A stretch of DNA of 64,000 bases, taken from NCBI GenBank assembly GCA_030949705.1, contig JAUZSF010000019.1, positions 62,001 through 126,000 on the forward strand. The letters are read 5' to 3'. Position numbers and translations under genes: made by a program. The stretch comes from Robiginitomaculum sp. Its GTDB lineage: Bacteria; Pseudomonadota; Alphaproteobacteria; Caulobacterales; Maricaulaceae. Of the stretch, positions 1 through 8,493 are shown piece after piece; positions within the stretch are counted from its first letter, which is position 1, and each line of letters starts with the position of its first letter. The notes beneath the pieces are model-generated. The model saw only the letters and a program-made list of their open reading frames with translations, was not told the origin of the DNA and searched no databases.

Positions 1-1481
1 AGGGTTGGGGCGGCGGTAAAACGTGTCGTATCGCCTGATTTTGCCATTTTCGCCAGTAAAAGCAGCGAATCAGCAAACCGATCCAGACTTTCTTTTGATT
101 CGGTTTCCGTGGGTTCGATCAACATTGCCCCATGCACGATAAGCGGGAAATACATGGTCATGGGATGATAGCCTTCGTCGATCATCGCCTTGGCAAAATC
201 GAGTGTGGTCACCCCGGTATCTTTCAGGAATGCATCATCAAAGAGCGCTTCGTGCATACACACCCCGTCAAAGGCCGGGCTCATTTCTTCGGATAGCCGC
301 GCCAGCAGATAATTGGCGTTCAAAACCGCATCTTCAGAGACCTGACGCAGACCATCTGCACCGTGGCTCATCATGTAAGCCAGCGCACGCACAAACATGC
401 CCATCTGGCCATGAAAGACGCTCAGGCGGCCAAAGGGTTTGGCATCCGATTGTGCCGCCTCTTCGATCAGCGCCCAGCCATCGCCGTCGCGCACCAGATA
501 GGGCAGCGGCGCATAATTGCTAAGACGTTTGGACAGCACCACCGGGCCGGCCCCCGGCCCACCGCCCCCATGGGGGGTGGAAAAGGTTTTGTGCAGATTG
601 ATATGCATGGCGTCCACGCCCAGATCACGTACCCGGGTTTTGCCCATAATGGCGTTCAAATTGGCCCCATCACAATAAAAATAGCCCCCCGCCTCGTGCA
701 CCAGATCGGCGATTTCGCGGATATCGCGCTCAAACAGGCCGCCCGTATTGGGATTGGTTAGCATGATGGCCGCCACATCAGGGCCGATTTTAGCGCGCAG
801 GATTTCCATATCCACGCGCCCCGTATCATCGGCGGGCAGTTCATCAATTTCAAAGCCGCACGCCGCCGCCGTGGCCGGATTGGTGCCGTGGGCCGATTGC
901 GGCACCAACACCCGGCGGCGGGTTTGCAGCTCGCCGCGCTCTTCAATGGCGGCGCGAATACACATCATGCCACACCATTCACCATGGGCGCCTGCCTTGG
1001 GCGACAGCGCCACCGCATCCATGCCGGTAATGGCCACCAGCCAATCGGACAGCTCGGCCATCAGGCCCAGCGCGCCTTGCACGGTGGATTGCGGCTGCAA
1101 CGGGTGCACATCGGCAAAGCCCGGCAAACGCGCCAGTTTTTCATTCAGGCGCGGATTGTGCTTCATGGTGCACGAGCCAAGGGGGTACAGCCCCAGATCA
1201 ATGGCGTAATTGCGTTGCGACAGGCGCACATAATGGCGCATGGCTTCGGGCTCGGAAAAGCCGGGCAGACCGATGGTCTCGTCCCGTTCCAGCCCGCCAA
1301 GGCGCGCGGTGTGTTCAGGCACATCCGGCAGATCAACGCCGCATTTTTCGGGCGCGCCCACTTCGTGCAAGAGCGGCTCTTGCTGCATCAATCCGCGCGA
1401 GCCGGAAAAGGTTTTCAGGTCTTCTGCACAGGGGACATCGCCGGTGGGGGCGGTGGGACGGCCGGTGGAATTCATTGCCAT
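1..1481 (-). CDS. gcvPB: Glycine dehydrogenase (decarboxylating) subunit 2, partial
   Basis: This is the PLP-binding half of the split glycine decarboxylase (P protein). It decarboxylates glycine and passes the aminomethyl group to lipoyl-GcvH. The reading frame runs off the left edge, so the C-terminus is missing. About 490 residues are visible. The PLP-lysine motif HKTF (Lys near residue 298) and the following GGGGPGAGP loop are present. The start is placed at the ATG that overlaps the gcvPA stop (TGATG), with GGGAGG eight bases upstream. A second in-frame ATG lies two codons later. The tight overlap implies translational coupling with gcvPA as the last visible gene of the gcvT-H-PA-PB operon. 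Family assignment is by motif and context. Confidence 0.96.
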   Translation of the reverse strand, partial: MAMNSTGRPTAPTGDVPCAEDLKTFSGSRGLMQQEPLLHEVGAPEKCGVDLPDVPEHTARLGGLERDETIGLPGFSEPEAMRHYVRLSQRNYAIDLGLYPLGSCTMKHNPRLNEKLARLPGFADVHPLQPQSTVQGALGLMAELSDWLVAITGMDAVALSPKAGAHGEWCGMMCIRAAIEERGELQTRRRVLVPQSAHGTNPATAAACGFEIDELPADDTGRVDMEILRAKIGPDVAAIMLTNPNTGGLFERDIREIADLVHEAGGYFYCDGANLNAIMGKTRVRDLGVDAMHINLHKTFSTPHGGGGPGAGPVVLSKRLSNYAPLPYLVRDGDGWALIEEAAQSDAKPFGRLSVFHGQMGMFVRALAYMMSHGADGLRQVSEDAVLNANYLLARLSEEMSPAFDGVCMHEALFDDAFLKDTGVTTLDFAKAMIDEGYHPMTMYFPLIVHGAMLIEPTETESKESLDRFADSLLLLAKMAKSGDTTRFTAAPT

Positions 1482-2830
1482 CAGAGCGCCTCCCGCAATG
1501 CCACCACCAGGGCGTCAAAATCTTCATCCCTATTGGTTTCGGTAACGGCAATCATCAAAACATCATCAAAATAACCTGCCCCGAAAAGTCGTGCCGCCGG
1601 GATACCACCCAGCACACCGGCTTTGGCCATGTCTTCGATAATCTGGCTGGCATTGCCCGATACCCGCACGGCAAATTCGTTAAAAAAGCTCTGGTTCAAG
1701 ACCTCAACCCCGTCCAGCGCGTCCAGCCGATCGGCCAGTTGGCATGCCCGGGCATGGTTCAATGCTGCCAGTTTGCGCAGGCCCACTTCGCCCAACAGCG
1801 CCAGATGAATGCTAAAGGCCAGCGTGCACAGACCTGAATTGGTGCAAATGTTCGAAGTCGCCTTTTCGCGGCGGATATGCTGTTCGCGGGTAGACAGCGT
1901 CAGTACATAACCGCGCTTGCCCGCCTCATCCACGGTTTCCCCGGCAAAACGCCCCGGGGCCTGACGAATGAATTTGCGATCATCCCGGCACGCCAGCAGG
2001 CCCACATACGGCCCGCCAAAGCTAAGCCCATTGCCAATGGATTGCCCCTCGGCCGCAACAATATCAGCGCCCATTTCACCGGGGCTTTTCACCAGCCCCA
2101 GCGAGACCACTTCGGTGGTCACCGCAATCAGCAAGGTCCCCACCGCGTGGGCGGCCTTTGCCAGTGGTTCCAGATCGACCAGTTCGCCAAACACATTGGG
2201 GTTTTGCACCACGATACAGGCGGTCTGATCATCCAGCGCGCCCATCACATCTGCATCGGCGCCCATGGCCGGCGTCATCACATGCATGTCCATGGTTTCG
2301 CCCTGCACTGCCGTTTGCACGGTCTGCGCATAATGCGGGTGCAGGCCCGGGGCCAGCACGCATTTTCGCCGCCGGGTAATGCGCGCCGCCATGTGCACCG
2401 CCTCGGCGGTGGCGGTGGAGCCATCATAAAGCGAGGCATTGGCCACATCCATGCCGGTCAGTTGCGCCACCTGGGTTTGAAATTCGAACAGGGTTTGCAA
2501 GGTGCCCTGGGCAATCTCTGGCTGGTAAGGGGTATAGGCGGTCAGGAATTCTGATCGCTGTATCAAATGATCCACACTGGCCGGCACATGGTGCCGATAG
2601 GCCCCACCGCCACAAAAGAACGGCGCATCCCCGGCACTTAAGGATTGCCTGGAAAGATCCGTGAAATGCCGCTCAACCGCCATTTCACTGGCATGGGTCG
2701 GCAGACCCTCGATCAGGCCATCAAGACGGGCCTTGGCCGGAATATCGGCAAACAGATCATCAATGGAGGATACCCCGATGCGCGCCAGCATGGCGGCCCG
2801 GTCGTTCTCGTTCAGCGGCAGATAACGCAT
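1481..2830 (-). CDS. gcvPA: Glycine dehydrogenase (decarboxylating) subunit 1
   Basis: A 449-residue protein, the usual length for the N-terminal half of a split P protein. It pairs with GcvPB to decarboxylate glycine. The start reads MRYLPLNEND with the typical N-terminal segment on dimerisation and 'HHVPASVDHL' region near residue 80. It carries no PLP lysine, as expected, because that residue sits in GcvPB. It begins 9 bases after the gcvH stop and its own stop overlaps the gcvPB start. The splitting of P protein into two genes is common in Alphaproteobacteria. No anomalies are seen. Confidence 0.97.
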   Translation of the reverse strand: MRYLPLNENDRAAMLARIGVSSIDDLFADIPAKARLDGLIEGLPTHASEMAVERHFTDLSRQSLSAGDAPFFCGGGAYRHHVPASVDHLIQRSEFLTAYTPYQPEIAQGTLQTLFEFQTQVAQLTGMDVANASLYDGSTATAEAVHMAARITRRRKCVLAPGLHPHYAQTVQTAVQGETMDMHVMTPAMGADADVMGALDDQTACIVVQNPNVFGELVDLEPLAKAAHAVGTLLIAVTTEVVSLGLVKSPGEMGADIVAAEGQSIGNGLSFGGPYVGLLACRDDRKFIRQAPGRFAGETVDEAGKRGYVLTLSTREQHIRREKATSNICTNSGLCTLAFSIHLALLGEVGLRKLAALNHARACQLADRLDALDGVEVLNQSFFNEFAVRVSGNASQIIEDMAKAGVLGGIPAARLFGAGYFDDVLMIAVTETNRDEDFDALVVALREAL

Positions 2831-2839
2831 GCTTGGTGC

Positions 2840-3211
2840 CTATTCCCTGGTAAATTCGCCGTAGGCGGCCTCGTCCATCAGGCCGGACAGTTCGGCCGCG
2901 TCGCTAATGGTCATTTTAAAGAACCAGCCGGCCCCCTGGGCATCTTCATTGACCGTTTCGGGGGCATCTTCCAGCGCTTCGTTGACGGCAGTGATTTCAC
3001 CCGATACCGGCGCATAGATTTCGCTGGCCGATTTTACCGATTCCACCACGGCGATGTCTTCGCCCTTTTTGACGGTCTTGCCGACCTCTGGCAGTTCAAC
3101 AAATACCACATCGCCCAATTGGCCAGCGGCATAGGTGGAAATGCCAACAATGGCAGTATCGCCATCGACATTCAGCCATTCATGGTCTTCGGTATAATAA
3201 ATTTTACTCAT
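2840..3211 (-). CDS. gcvH: Glycine cleavage system H protein
   Basis: A 123-residue lipoyl-carrier protein that shuttles the aminomethyl intermediate between P, T and L proteins. The lipoylation site is visible as ESVKSASE, with the lysine at residue 60. The surrounding [12 protein letters not shown] hammerhead-type fold sequence is typical. It lies 13 bases downstream of the gcvT stop and 9 bases before gcvPA, within the operon governed by the glycine riboswitch. Length and motif match the family closely. Confidence 0.98.
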   Translation of the reverse strand: MSKIYYTEDHEWLNVDGDTAIVGISTYAAGQLGDVVFVELPEVGKTVKKGEDIAVVESVKSASEIYAPVSGEITAVNEALEDAPETVNEDAQGAGWFFKMTISDAAELSGLMDEAAYGEFTRE

Positions 3212-3224
3212 TATGGTTCCCCTT

Positions 3225-4351
3225 TTAACCCCGATAATAGTTTTGCGGCACGAAGGGCAATTTCACCACTTCGGCCGGATGCGCCTTGGCGCGCACCATC
3301 AGTTCCAGTTTCGTGCCCGGCACCGCCAAATCAGCGCGCACATAGCCCATGGCCACCGGCCCACCAAAGGTGGGACCAAAGCCGCCCGAGGTGATCTCGC
3401 CCACATAAACGCCGTCCAGATGCACCTGTGTGCCCTCGCGCGCCGGGGCGCGTCCTAACGGTTTGATGCCCACCCGCTTTTGCGTGGTGCCTTCGCTCAG
3501 CTCACGTAAAATCCGCGCGGCGCCGGGAAAGCCGCCACTTTCACGGCGCACCTTGGGAATGGCCCAGGCAAGGGATGCCTCCACCGGGGTACGACTTTCA
3601 TCAAAATCATATCCAGACAGACACAGTCCTGCCTCCAGGCGCAAACTGTCGCGCGCACCAAGCCCGATGGGTTTGACCAGCTTGTTCTTCAAAAGCAGCC
3701 GCGCCAGATCTTCGGCATATTCAGATTTAATCGAGATTTCGAAGCCGTCTTCGCCGGTATAGCCGGAACGGCTGATATGACAGTCTATGCCGCCGATCTT
3801 GCTGGCCTTGGATTGCATGAACACCATGTCACAGGAATCTTCGCAATGGGGGGCCAGCACTTCGGCGGTCTTTGGCCCCTGTACGGCGATCAGCGCGCGA
3901 TCCGGCGCGGCCTCCAGACGCACGCCTTTCGGCAAGCGCGAGGCAATCTGGGCAAAATCAATTTCCTTGAAGGCGGCATTCACCACCAGCATCAGCCAGC
4001 CTTCGAAATGTGGATGAATGGAACGCGTGACCATCAGGTCATCCATAATGCCGCCTTCATCGGTCAGCAGCAGGGAATAACGCTGCTGTCCCGGCTTCAG
4101 GCCGACAAAATCGCCCGGCATCAGTGTTTCCAGCGCCCGGGCCGTGGTTTCATGGTCCGGTCCGATAACAAAGCCTGTCCCATGTGAGAGACATCAAACA
4201 GGCCGCAATTGGCCCGGGTCCATTTGTGTTCTTTCAAAATGCCGTCGGCAAATTGCACCGGCATGGCATAGCCCGCAAAGGGCACCATTTTACCGCCCAG
4301 ACTCTCCATTAAAGAGGCCAGCGGCGTACGCTTCAGACCATTATTTTGCAT
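3225..4351 (-). CDS. gcvT: Glycine cleavage system T protein (aminomethyltransferase), frameshifted
   Basis: Transfers the methylene group from H protein to tetrahydrofolate. It is the first gene of the operon. Two frames together give a full-length protein: the N-terminal part ([11 protein letters not shown] to [12 protein letters not shown]) and the C-terminal part (from [17 protein letters not shown]) are joined by a missing base near 4157-4162, where TTATCGGACCGG should read with GGG to give S-G-P-D-H-E. The start is set at the ATG at 4351 because longer upstream readings run into the glycine riboswitch. GGGG lies upstream. The break is probably a sequencing deletion, since both sides are well conserved, but real disruption cannot be excluded. 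Confidence 0.93.
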
Positions 4352-4397
4352 TTCATGCCCCGATAGCATAACCCCGGCATAAAGCGCCGAAGGCCCC

Positions 4398-4585
4398 CCG
4401 CTGTCCTGGTACCTGAGAGATTCACCCCATCGCATCATTGCGCCTGGTGGCTTACTCCTTCGGTGCGGCCCTCAAGGTGCCGCTTTCCAGCGTGTCGATC
4501 CCTTCGCGGTCCTTTGTGCCTGAGAGTTTCCGGGGCGGTTGCTCCTTCGGCGCTGACAAGCGGTCAGACTCTCCCGCGAAGATCA
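4398..4585 (-). promoter_or_regulatory. Tandem glycine riboswitch
   Basis: Read on the minus strand, the leader of gcvT contains two successive glycine aptamer cores. The first has GCGGGAGAG, then GCCGAAGGAGCAA, then AACTCTCAGGCA and AAAGGACCGC. The second has ACCGAAGGAGTAAG, then GAATCTCTCAGGTACCAGGACAG. These are the family's hallmark conserved strings. Such tandem aptamers turn on glycine cleavage genes when glycine is abundant, which fits the operon downstream. The expression platform before the ATG at 4351 was not resolved by eye. Confidence 0.95.
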
Positions 4586-4670
4586 TTCTGGTCAGCGTAA
4601 CACGTCCTTAACGCTGATGGCCGGTGACCTAGCACGGGCATTTGGAGGCGGCAATGGCAAGGCGCACGCC

Positions 4671-4943
4671 CTAGCGAAAATAATCCCAGATGGAAAACAG
4701 CCCCAGCACAATAAAAATCACCCCGGCGATCAGCGAGAGCGGCAGTTTGGCCAGCCAGCCCTGCGCCGCCTGGCCCAGCAAAACCGCCAGCGCGCTGGAA
4801 AGCACCAGAGCGGCGGCCGAGGCCGCAAACACATACCAGCGATTGACCTCTTCCTTGGCGGAAAAGGCCAGGGTGGCAATTTGTGTTTTATCGCCCAGCT
4901 CAGCCAGAAAAATGGCGGCAAAAATGATCAGATAACGTTCCAT
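4671..4943 (-). CDS. GDT1/UPF0016 family membrane protein, half-size
   Basis: A 90-residue protein with three hydrophobic helices and the signature E-L-G-D-K-T in the first helix (residues 15-20). The UPF0016/GDT1 (TMEM165) family exports Mn2+ or exchanges Ca2+/Mn2+ for protons and normally carries two such motifs in a six-helix protein of about 190-200 residues. Only one half is encoded here, so the protein must either homodimerise or pair with a second half elsewhere. Single-domain members are known in bacteria. The C-terminus ends cleanly in WDYFR. It is followed by a REP-like repeat and mutL in the same direction. Confidence 0.88.
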   Translation of the reverse strand: MERYLIIFAAIFLAELGDKTQIATLAFSAKEEVNRWYVFAASAAALVLSSALAVLLGQAAQGWLAKLPLSLIAGVIFIVLGLFSIWDYFR

Positions 4944-4967
4944 GCTTTTTTCCTCGTCCTGAGCGTC

Positions 4968-5049
4968 CTCACCCTGAGGAAGACCAACGGCCTGTCTCGA
5001 AGGGCGAAGGACAAGAGTTTTTTCATCCTTCGACAGGCTCAGGATGAGG
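4968..5049. repeat. REP-like palindromic intergenic repeat pair
   Basis: Between the mutL 3' end and the GDT1 5' end lie two related palindromic units. One (5024-5049) is a hairpin CATCCT...AGGATG carrying TTCGA and GGCTCAGGATGAGG. The other (about 4968-5010) carries CCTCACCCTGAGG and CTCGAAGG in inverted order. The CATnCTTCGA...CTCAGnATGAGG pattern recurs at 43339, 43414 and 63311 in this window, so it is a dispersed family. Confidence 0.75.
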
Positions 5050-5060
5050 GCTCTTTTAAT

Positions 5061-6880
5061 TCACCGCCGCCCGAAAAGCCGTTCAATGTCTTTCAGTTTC
5101 AGCTCCACATAGGTGGGGCGGCCATGATTGCACTGGCCCGAATGGGGGGTGGCCTCCATCTGACGCAGCAGCGCATTCATCTCGGCGGCATTAAGCCGTC
5201 GCCCGGCACGCACGGAGCCATGACAGGCCATGGTTGAACAAACCTCCTCGAGGCGTTCTTTTAGCGAAAGCGCGCTGTCAAATTCGGCCAGATCATCGGC
5301 GAGGTCGCGCACCAGACGGGTTGCATCCACAGTACCCAATAGCGCCGGGGTGGCCCGTACCGCCACCGCGCCCTGGCCAAAGGCCTCTAAGCTGAGGCCC
5401 AGCTCATCCAGCTCGTCCGCGCGGGCCAGCACCCGCTCGGCGCTCATCTCATCCAGTTCGACAATTTCAGGAACCAGCAGGGCCTGCGCGGTAACGCCCG
5501 AGGCGGCGAGCGCCTTTTTCATATCTTCATAAACCAGTCGTTCATGGGCGGCGTGCTGATCCACAATCACAATGCCATCCGCGGTCTGGGTGACGATATA
5601 GGTTTCATGCACCTGCGCCCGGGCCGCGCCCAAAGGCAAATGCTGGGCCTCTTCCACCGCGGTCGGGGCCTGCGTTTCGTGATGCGCCGAGGGGGCATCA
5701 AAGGCGGCAAAACGCGCATTTTCGCCGACACTGGGCCGCGGGGCGCTGTGTTGGGTCCAGGGGGCCGAACTTTGGTAGGGCAATGGGTTTGCGCCGCCCG
5801 GCTCGCCCTCGGGTCTGGCCCGACCCAGCGCGAACCCGGCGGTGGTGGTCGAGGCGCGATGCCCGGCATTTGCCAGACCGTGGCGCAGCGCCCCGACGAT
5901 CAGGCCGCGCACCAGCCCCGGATCAGCGAAGCGCACCTCGGCCTTGGCCGGGTGCACATTCACATCCACCTTGTGCGGGTCCAGATCGACAAAGAGGGCC
6001 AGCGCCGGATGACGGTCACGGGCCAGAAAATCCGCATAGGCGCCGCGCACCGCACCATGCAGCAATTTATCGCGCACCGGGCGGCCATTGACGAACAGAT
6101 ATTGATGCCGGTTCGACCCCTGATGATAGGTCGGCAGACCGGCAAAGCCGGTAACGCGCACCCCTTCGCGCTCCTGATCAATTTCAATAGAGTTTTGCGC
6201 AAAATCATGGCCCAAAATATCGTCCAGACGGGCCAGTCGCGCCGCCTCGTCCATGCCCTTGGCCATCAGACAAAGCGTTGTGCGTCCATTGCTCGATAGC
6301 GTAAAGGCCACATCGGGCCGGGCCATGGCCAGACGCTTGATCACATTAGATATGGCCATGCTTTCAGCGCGTTCGGACTTTAGGAATTTCAGTCGCGCCG
6401 GCACCGCAAAAAAAAAAGATCGCGCACCTCGATCCGGGTACCCGACAACCCCAGTGGCGGAGCCGGCTCCGGCCCGCTTTGCGTGCCGCCTTCTATGCGC
6501 AACGCCCAGGCATCCTCGCCGCTGCGCTGGGTGGTCAGGCCCAGGCGCGCCACCGAGCCAATGCTGGGCAGCGCCTCGCCGCGAAAGCCCATGGTGGAAA
6601 TGGCCAGCAAGTCCCATTCCCCTTCGTCATCCGGGGCGAGCTTGGAGGTGGCGTGGCGCTCGACCGCCAATAACAGCTCATCACGGCTCATGCCATGGCC
6701 ATCATCATTGATGACAATGCGCGCCTTGCCGCCCTCTTCTATTTCAATGTCGATACTTTGTGCCTGGGCATCCAGGGCATTTTCCACCAATTCTTTCACC
6801 ACGCTGGCCGGGCGCTCAACCACCTCGCCAGCGGCGATGCGGTTAATGGTTTCAGGGGGGAGTCGGCGCAATGTGCTCAT
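5061..6880 (-). CDS. mutL: DNA mismatch repair protein MutL, frameshifted
   Basis: MutL links mismatch recognition to strand processing. The GHKL ATPase motifs are clear: [15 protein letters not shown] and [10 protein letters not shown] in the first 110 residues. The C-terminal domain carries [12 protein letters not shown], matching the DQHA(X)2E(X)4E endonuclease motif, and the terminal CNHGRP motif, so a nicking type of MutL is predicted. Two frames join at a run of ten A (6408-6417), inside the conserved DLFF-AVPAR segment. Eight bases would restore [12 protein letters not shown]. The start is the ATG at 6880 ([24 protein letters not shown]). The homopolymer location argues for a sequencing artefact. 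No mutS is in the window. Confidence 0.93.
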
Positions 6881-6912
6881 GGACCAACTGTCGCCCCCCC
6901 CGGCCATTTGGG

Positions 6913-7591
6913 TCAAGTCGGGCCGGCGGTGCGCAGTCTTAAAAATGCCAGCACATGCAGCGCCAAGAGAATCGGCACGCCCATGGCCGGAATGATCGCC
7001 AGCGGGAAAATATTGATCTGGTCAATCTGTCCCATTTGATCGGCGGGCACCCCCAGCGAGGACGCCCCAAGGGCGACAGCTATAAAAAAATCCAATGTTC
7101 CCACCACGTGCAGGCGCTTGGCCTGCATTAAGGCACCGGGCTTGTTTCTGGCCAAGGCCAGCGCCACAAAGGGTGCCATGATGGCCACGGCGATATCGCC
7201 AAGGCCTGCGCTGAAGGCAAAAATGGCCGTAACCGTGCCGTAATACCACATCACAATAAAGGCAAAGCCAATGGTGCGCATGGCGTGCATGATGGTCAGC
7301 AAGGCCAGATCCAGCCCGGCCACCCAGTCGCGAAACCTTTTTGAAATGCCATAGGACAGCAAAATAAAAATGGATGGCGTGATGATCATGCCCATCAGCA
7401 GTTTAGGTGGCTCGCTATTGGGGGCGCCATAGGCATTCAGGGCCACCCCCAGCCCCCACGCTTAGCCATATTCCCGCCAGCACCAGCATGGTTTTGGTAA
7501 TGGGGTGAAGGGATTGGCGCGGTCGTGTGCTCACAGCGTCCTGTAATTGCGCCTGCCCGTTTCCGGTCAATATTTGTGATTGGGATGCCAT
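6913..7591 (-). CDS. Hypothetical multi-pass membrane protein under MarR control, frameshifted
   Basis: I do not recognise the family. The first frame ([12 protein letters not shown] to [16 protein letters not shown]) and the second ([26 protein letters not shown] to the end) join by removing one G from a G run near 7442-7455, giving about 225 residues. Five or six hydrophobic segments are visible, including [16 protein letters not shown] and [14 protein letters not shown]. The start at 7591 is supported by GGAG six bases upstream. A GTGTATATACAC palindrome lies 15 bases further upstream and recurs before the adjacent marR gene, so this protein is probably the target of that regulator. It could be a permease or a membrane-bound enzyme. 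Confidence 0.7.
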
Positions 7592-7605
7592 TTCACTCTC
7601 CATAG

Positions 7606-7617
7606 GTGTATATACAC
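7606..7617. promoter_or_regulatory. Palindromic operator GTGTATATACAC, copy 1
   Basis: A perfect 12-base palindrome placed 15 bases before the start codon of the membrane protein gene. An identical copy lies upstream of the marR gene at 8242-8253. MarR proteins bind short palindromes of this kind as dimers. The assignment to this MarR is inferred from the shared sequence and position. Confidence 0.75.
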
Positions 7618-7682
7618 GCTGATAAATATTTTTAATCCATTTTTTTGTTGTGGCGCAAATGCTTGCGCGTGCCCCCCCCTGC

Positions 7683-8201
7683 TCAGCCAGCCATAGCGGT
7701 CGCCTGGCCAAGATGATCCAATTGCTGGCGCAAGGCCGGCCAGCTTTTTGGCCCCATGGCCGCCAGAGTTCGCCCCTGTACGGCACGCCAGGATGGCAGC
7801 GCCGCGGCCAGCACGGTCCAGCCTTTGTCGGTCAAGGCCAACCGGCGCGTGCGGGCGTCCTGCCCATCGAGCAGGGTTTGCGCCAGGCCGGCCTTGTTCA
7901 GATGGCGCAAATTACGGCTCAACGTGGTACGATCCATACCCAGCACCCTGGCCGTATCGGACAAGGTCTGGGGTTCGGGAACCGCCCCGATCAGCGCCAG
8001 AATGGAAAACTGGTTGGTGTTCAGGCCATGGGGTTTTAACGCCCGGTCATAAGACTGGCTGATCAGGCGGGCGGTTTTGCGCACGTTAAAGCACACACAA
8101 TTACCCGCCTCGCGGGCCGCCTTAGCGGTTTCCTCTGCCAGTTTTGAAGGCTTTGGTGATTTACCCTGTTTGGTCCTCTTTAAAGGCTTTGAATTTTGCA
8201 T
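7683..8201 (-). CDS. MarR family transcriptional regulator
   Basis: A 172-residue DNA-binding protein with the MarR winged-helix core: the helix-turn-helix region LSDTARVLGMDRTTLSRNLRHLNKAGL followed by the wing DARTRRLALTDKG. Start chosen at the ATG at 8201, which has AAGGTGG about ten bases upstream. An in-frame ATG at 8222 is an alternative. The N-terminal 20 residues are lysine-rich. A cysteine pair (NCVCFNVRK) lies near the start of the MarR domain and could be redox-sensitive, which is speculative. Identical palindromes before this gene and the downstream membrane protein gene suggest autoregulation and local control. Confidence 0.9.
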   Translation of the reverse strand: MQNSKPLKRTKQGKSPKPSKLAEETAKAAREAGNCVCFNVRKTARLISQSYDRALKPHGLNTNQFSILALIGAVPEPQTLSDTARVLGMDRTTLSRNLRHLNKAGLAQTLLDGQDARTRRLALTDKGWTVLAAALPSWRAVQGRTLAAMGPKSWPALRQQLDHLGQATAMAG

Positions 8202-8241
8202 TGCGGCCGACCACCTTTTCATACCTACTTGTCTGGTATAT

Positions 8242-8253
8242 GTGTATATACAC
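8242..8253. promoter_or_regulatory. Palindromic operator GTGTATATACAC, copy 2
   Basis: The second identical copy of the 12-base palindrome, 40 bases upstream of the marR start codon. It sits in an AT-rich stretch likely to contain the marR promoter. The rest of the 8254-8493 gap contains a REP-like hairpin and no gene that I can support. Confidence 0.72.
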
Positions 8254-8418
8254 CTTTATGAGTCTTTTTTCAAGACGGGGAGAGAAATAAGGTGTGTTAG
8301 CCATAGGCGCTTAGACAAAAGCTGGGCCAGATGCCACCTGATCTACCTCAATGCCCATCTTGGTATCTGCATCAAGATCGCAACATTGTGGCAAAAGCCT
8401 CAATCCATAGTGAGTCTG

Positions 8419-8446
8419 ATCTGGATTCCGGCCTGCGCCGGAATGA
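8419..8446. repeat. Short palindromic repeat (GGATTCCGG/CCGGAATGACG type)
   Basis: Contains TTCCGGCCTGCGCCGGAA, a hairpin with an eight-base stem, followed by TGACG. This is the common alphaproteobacterial intergenic element of the 'ATTCCGG...CCGGAATGAC' type. It lies at the 3' side of the DUF885 gene and may help terminate transcription. Confidence 0.65.
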
Positions 8447-8493
8447 CGAGACATTTCCCAACTCTTTGAGTTTCGGGGAAACTGCGTTTACCC

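Noticed and set aside
888-1574. Long open frame on the plus strand (228 codons)
   Set aside because: It is the antisense shadow of gcvPB and gcvPA and has no domain, ribosome site or family similarity.
3225-4438. Calling gcvT a pseudogene or two genes
   Set aside because: A single missing base joins two conserved parts, and the adjacent operon genes are intact. The upstream extension to 4438 overlaps the glycine riboswitch.
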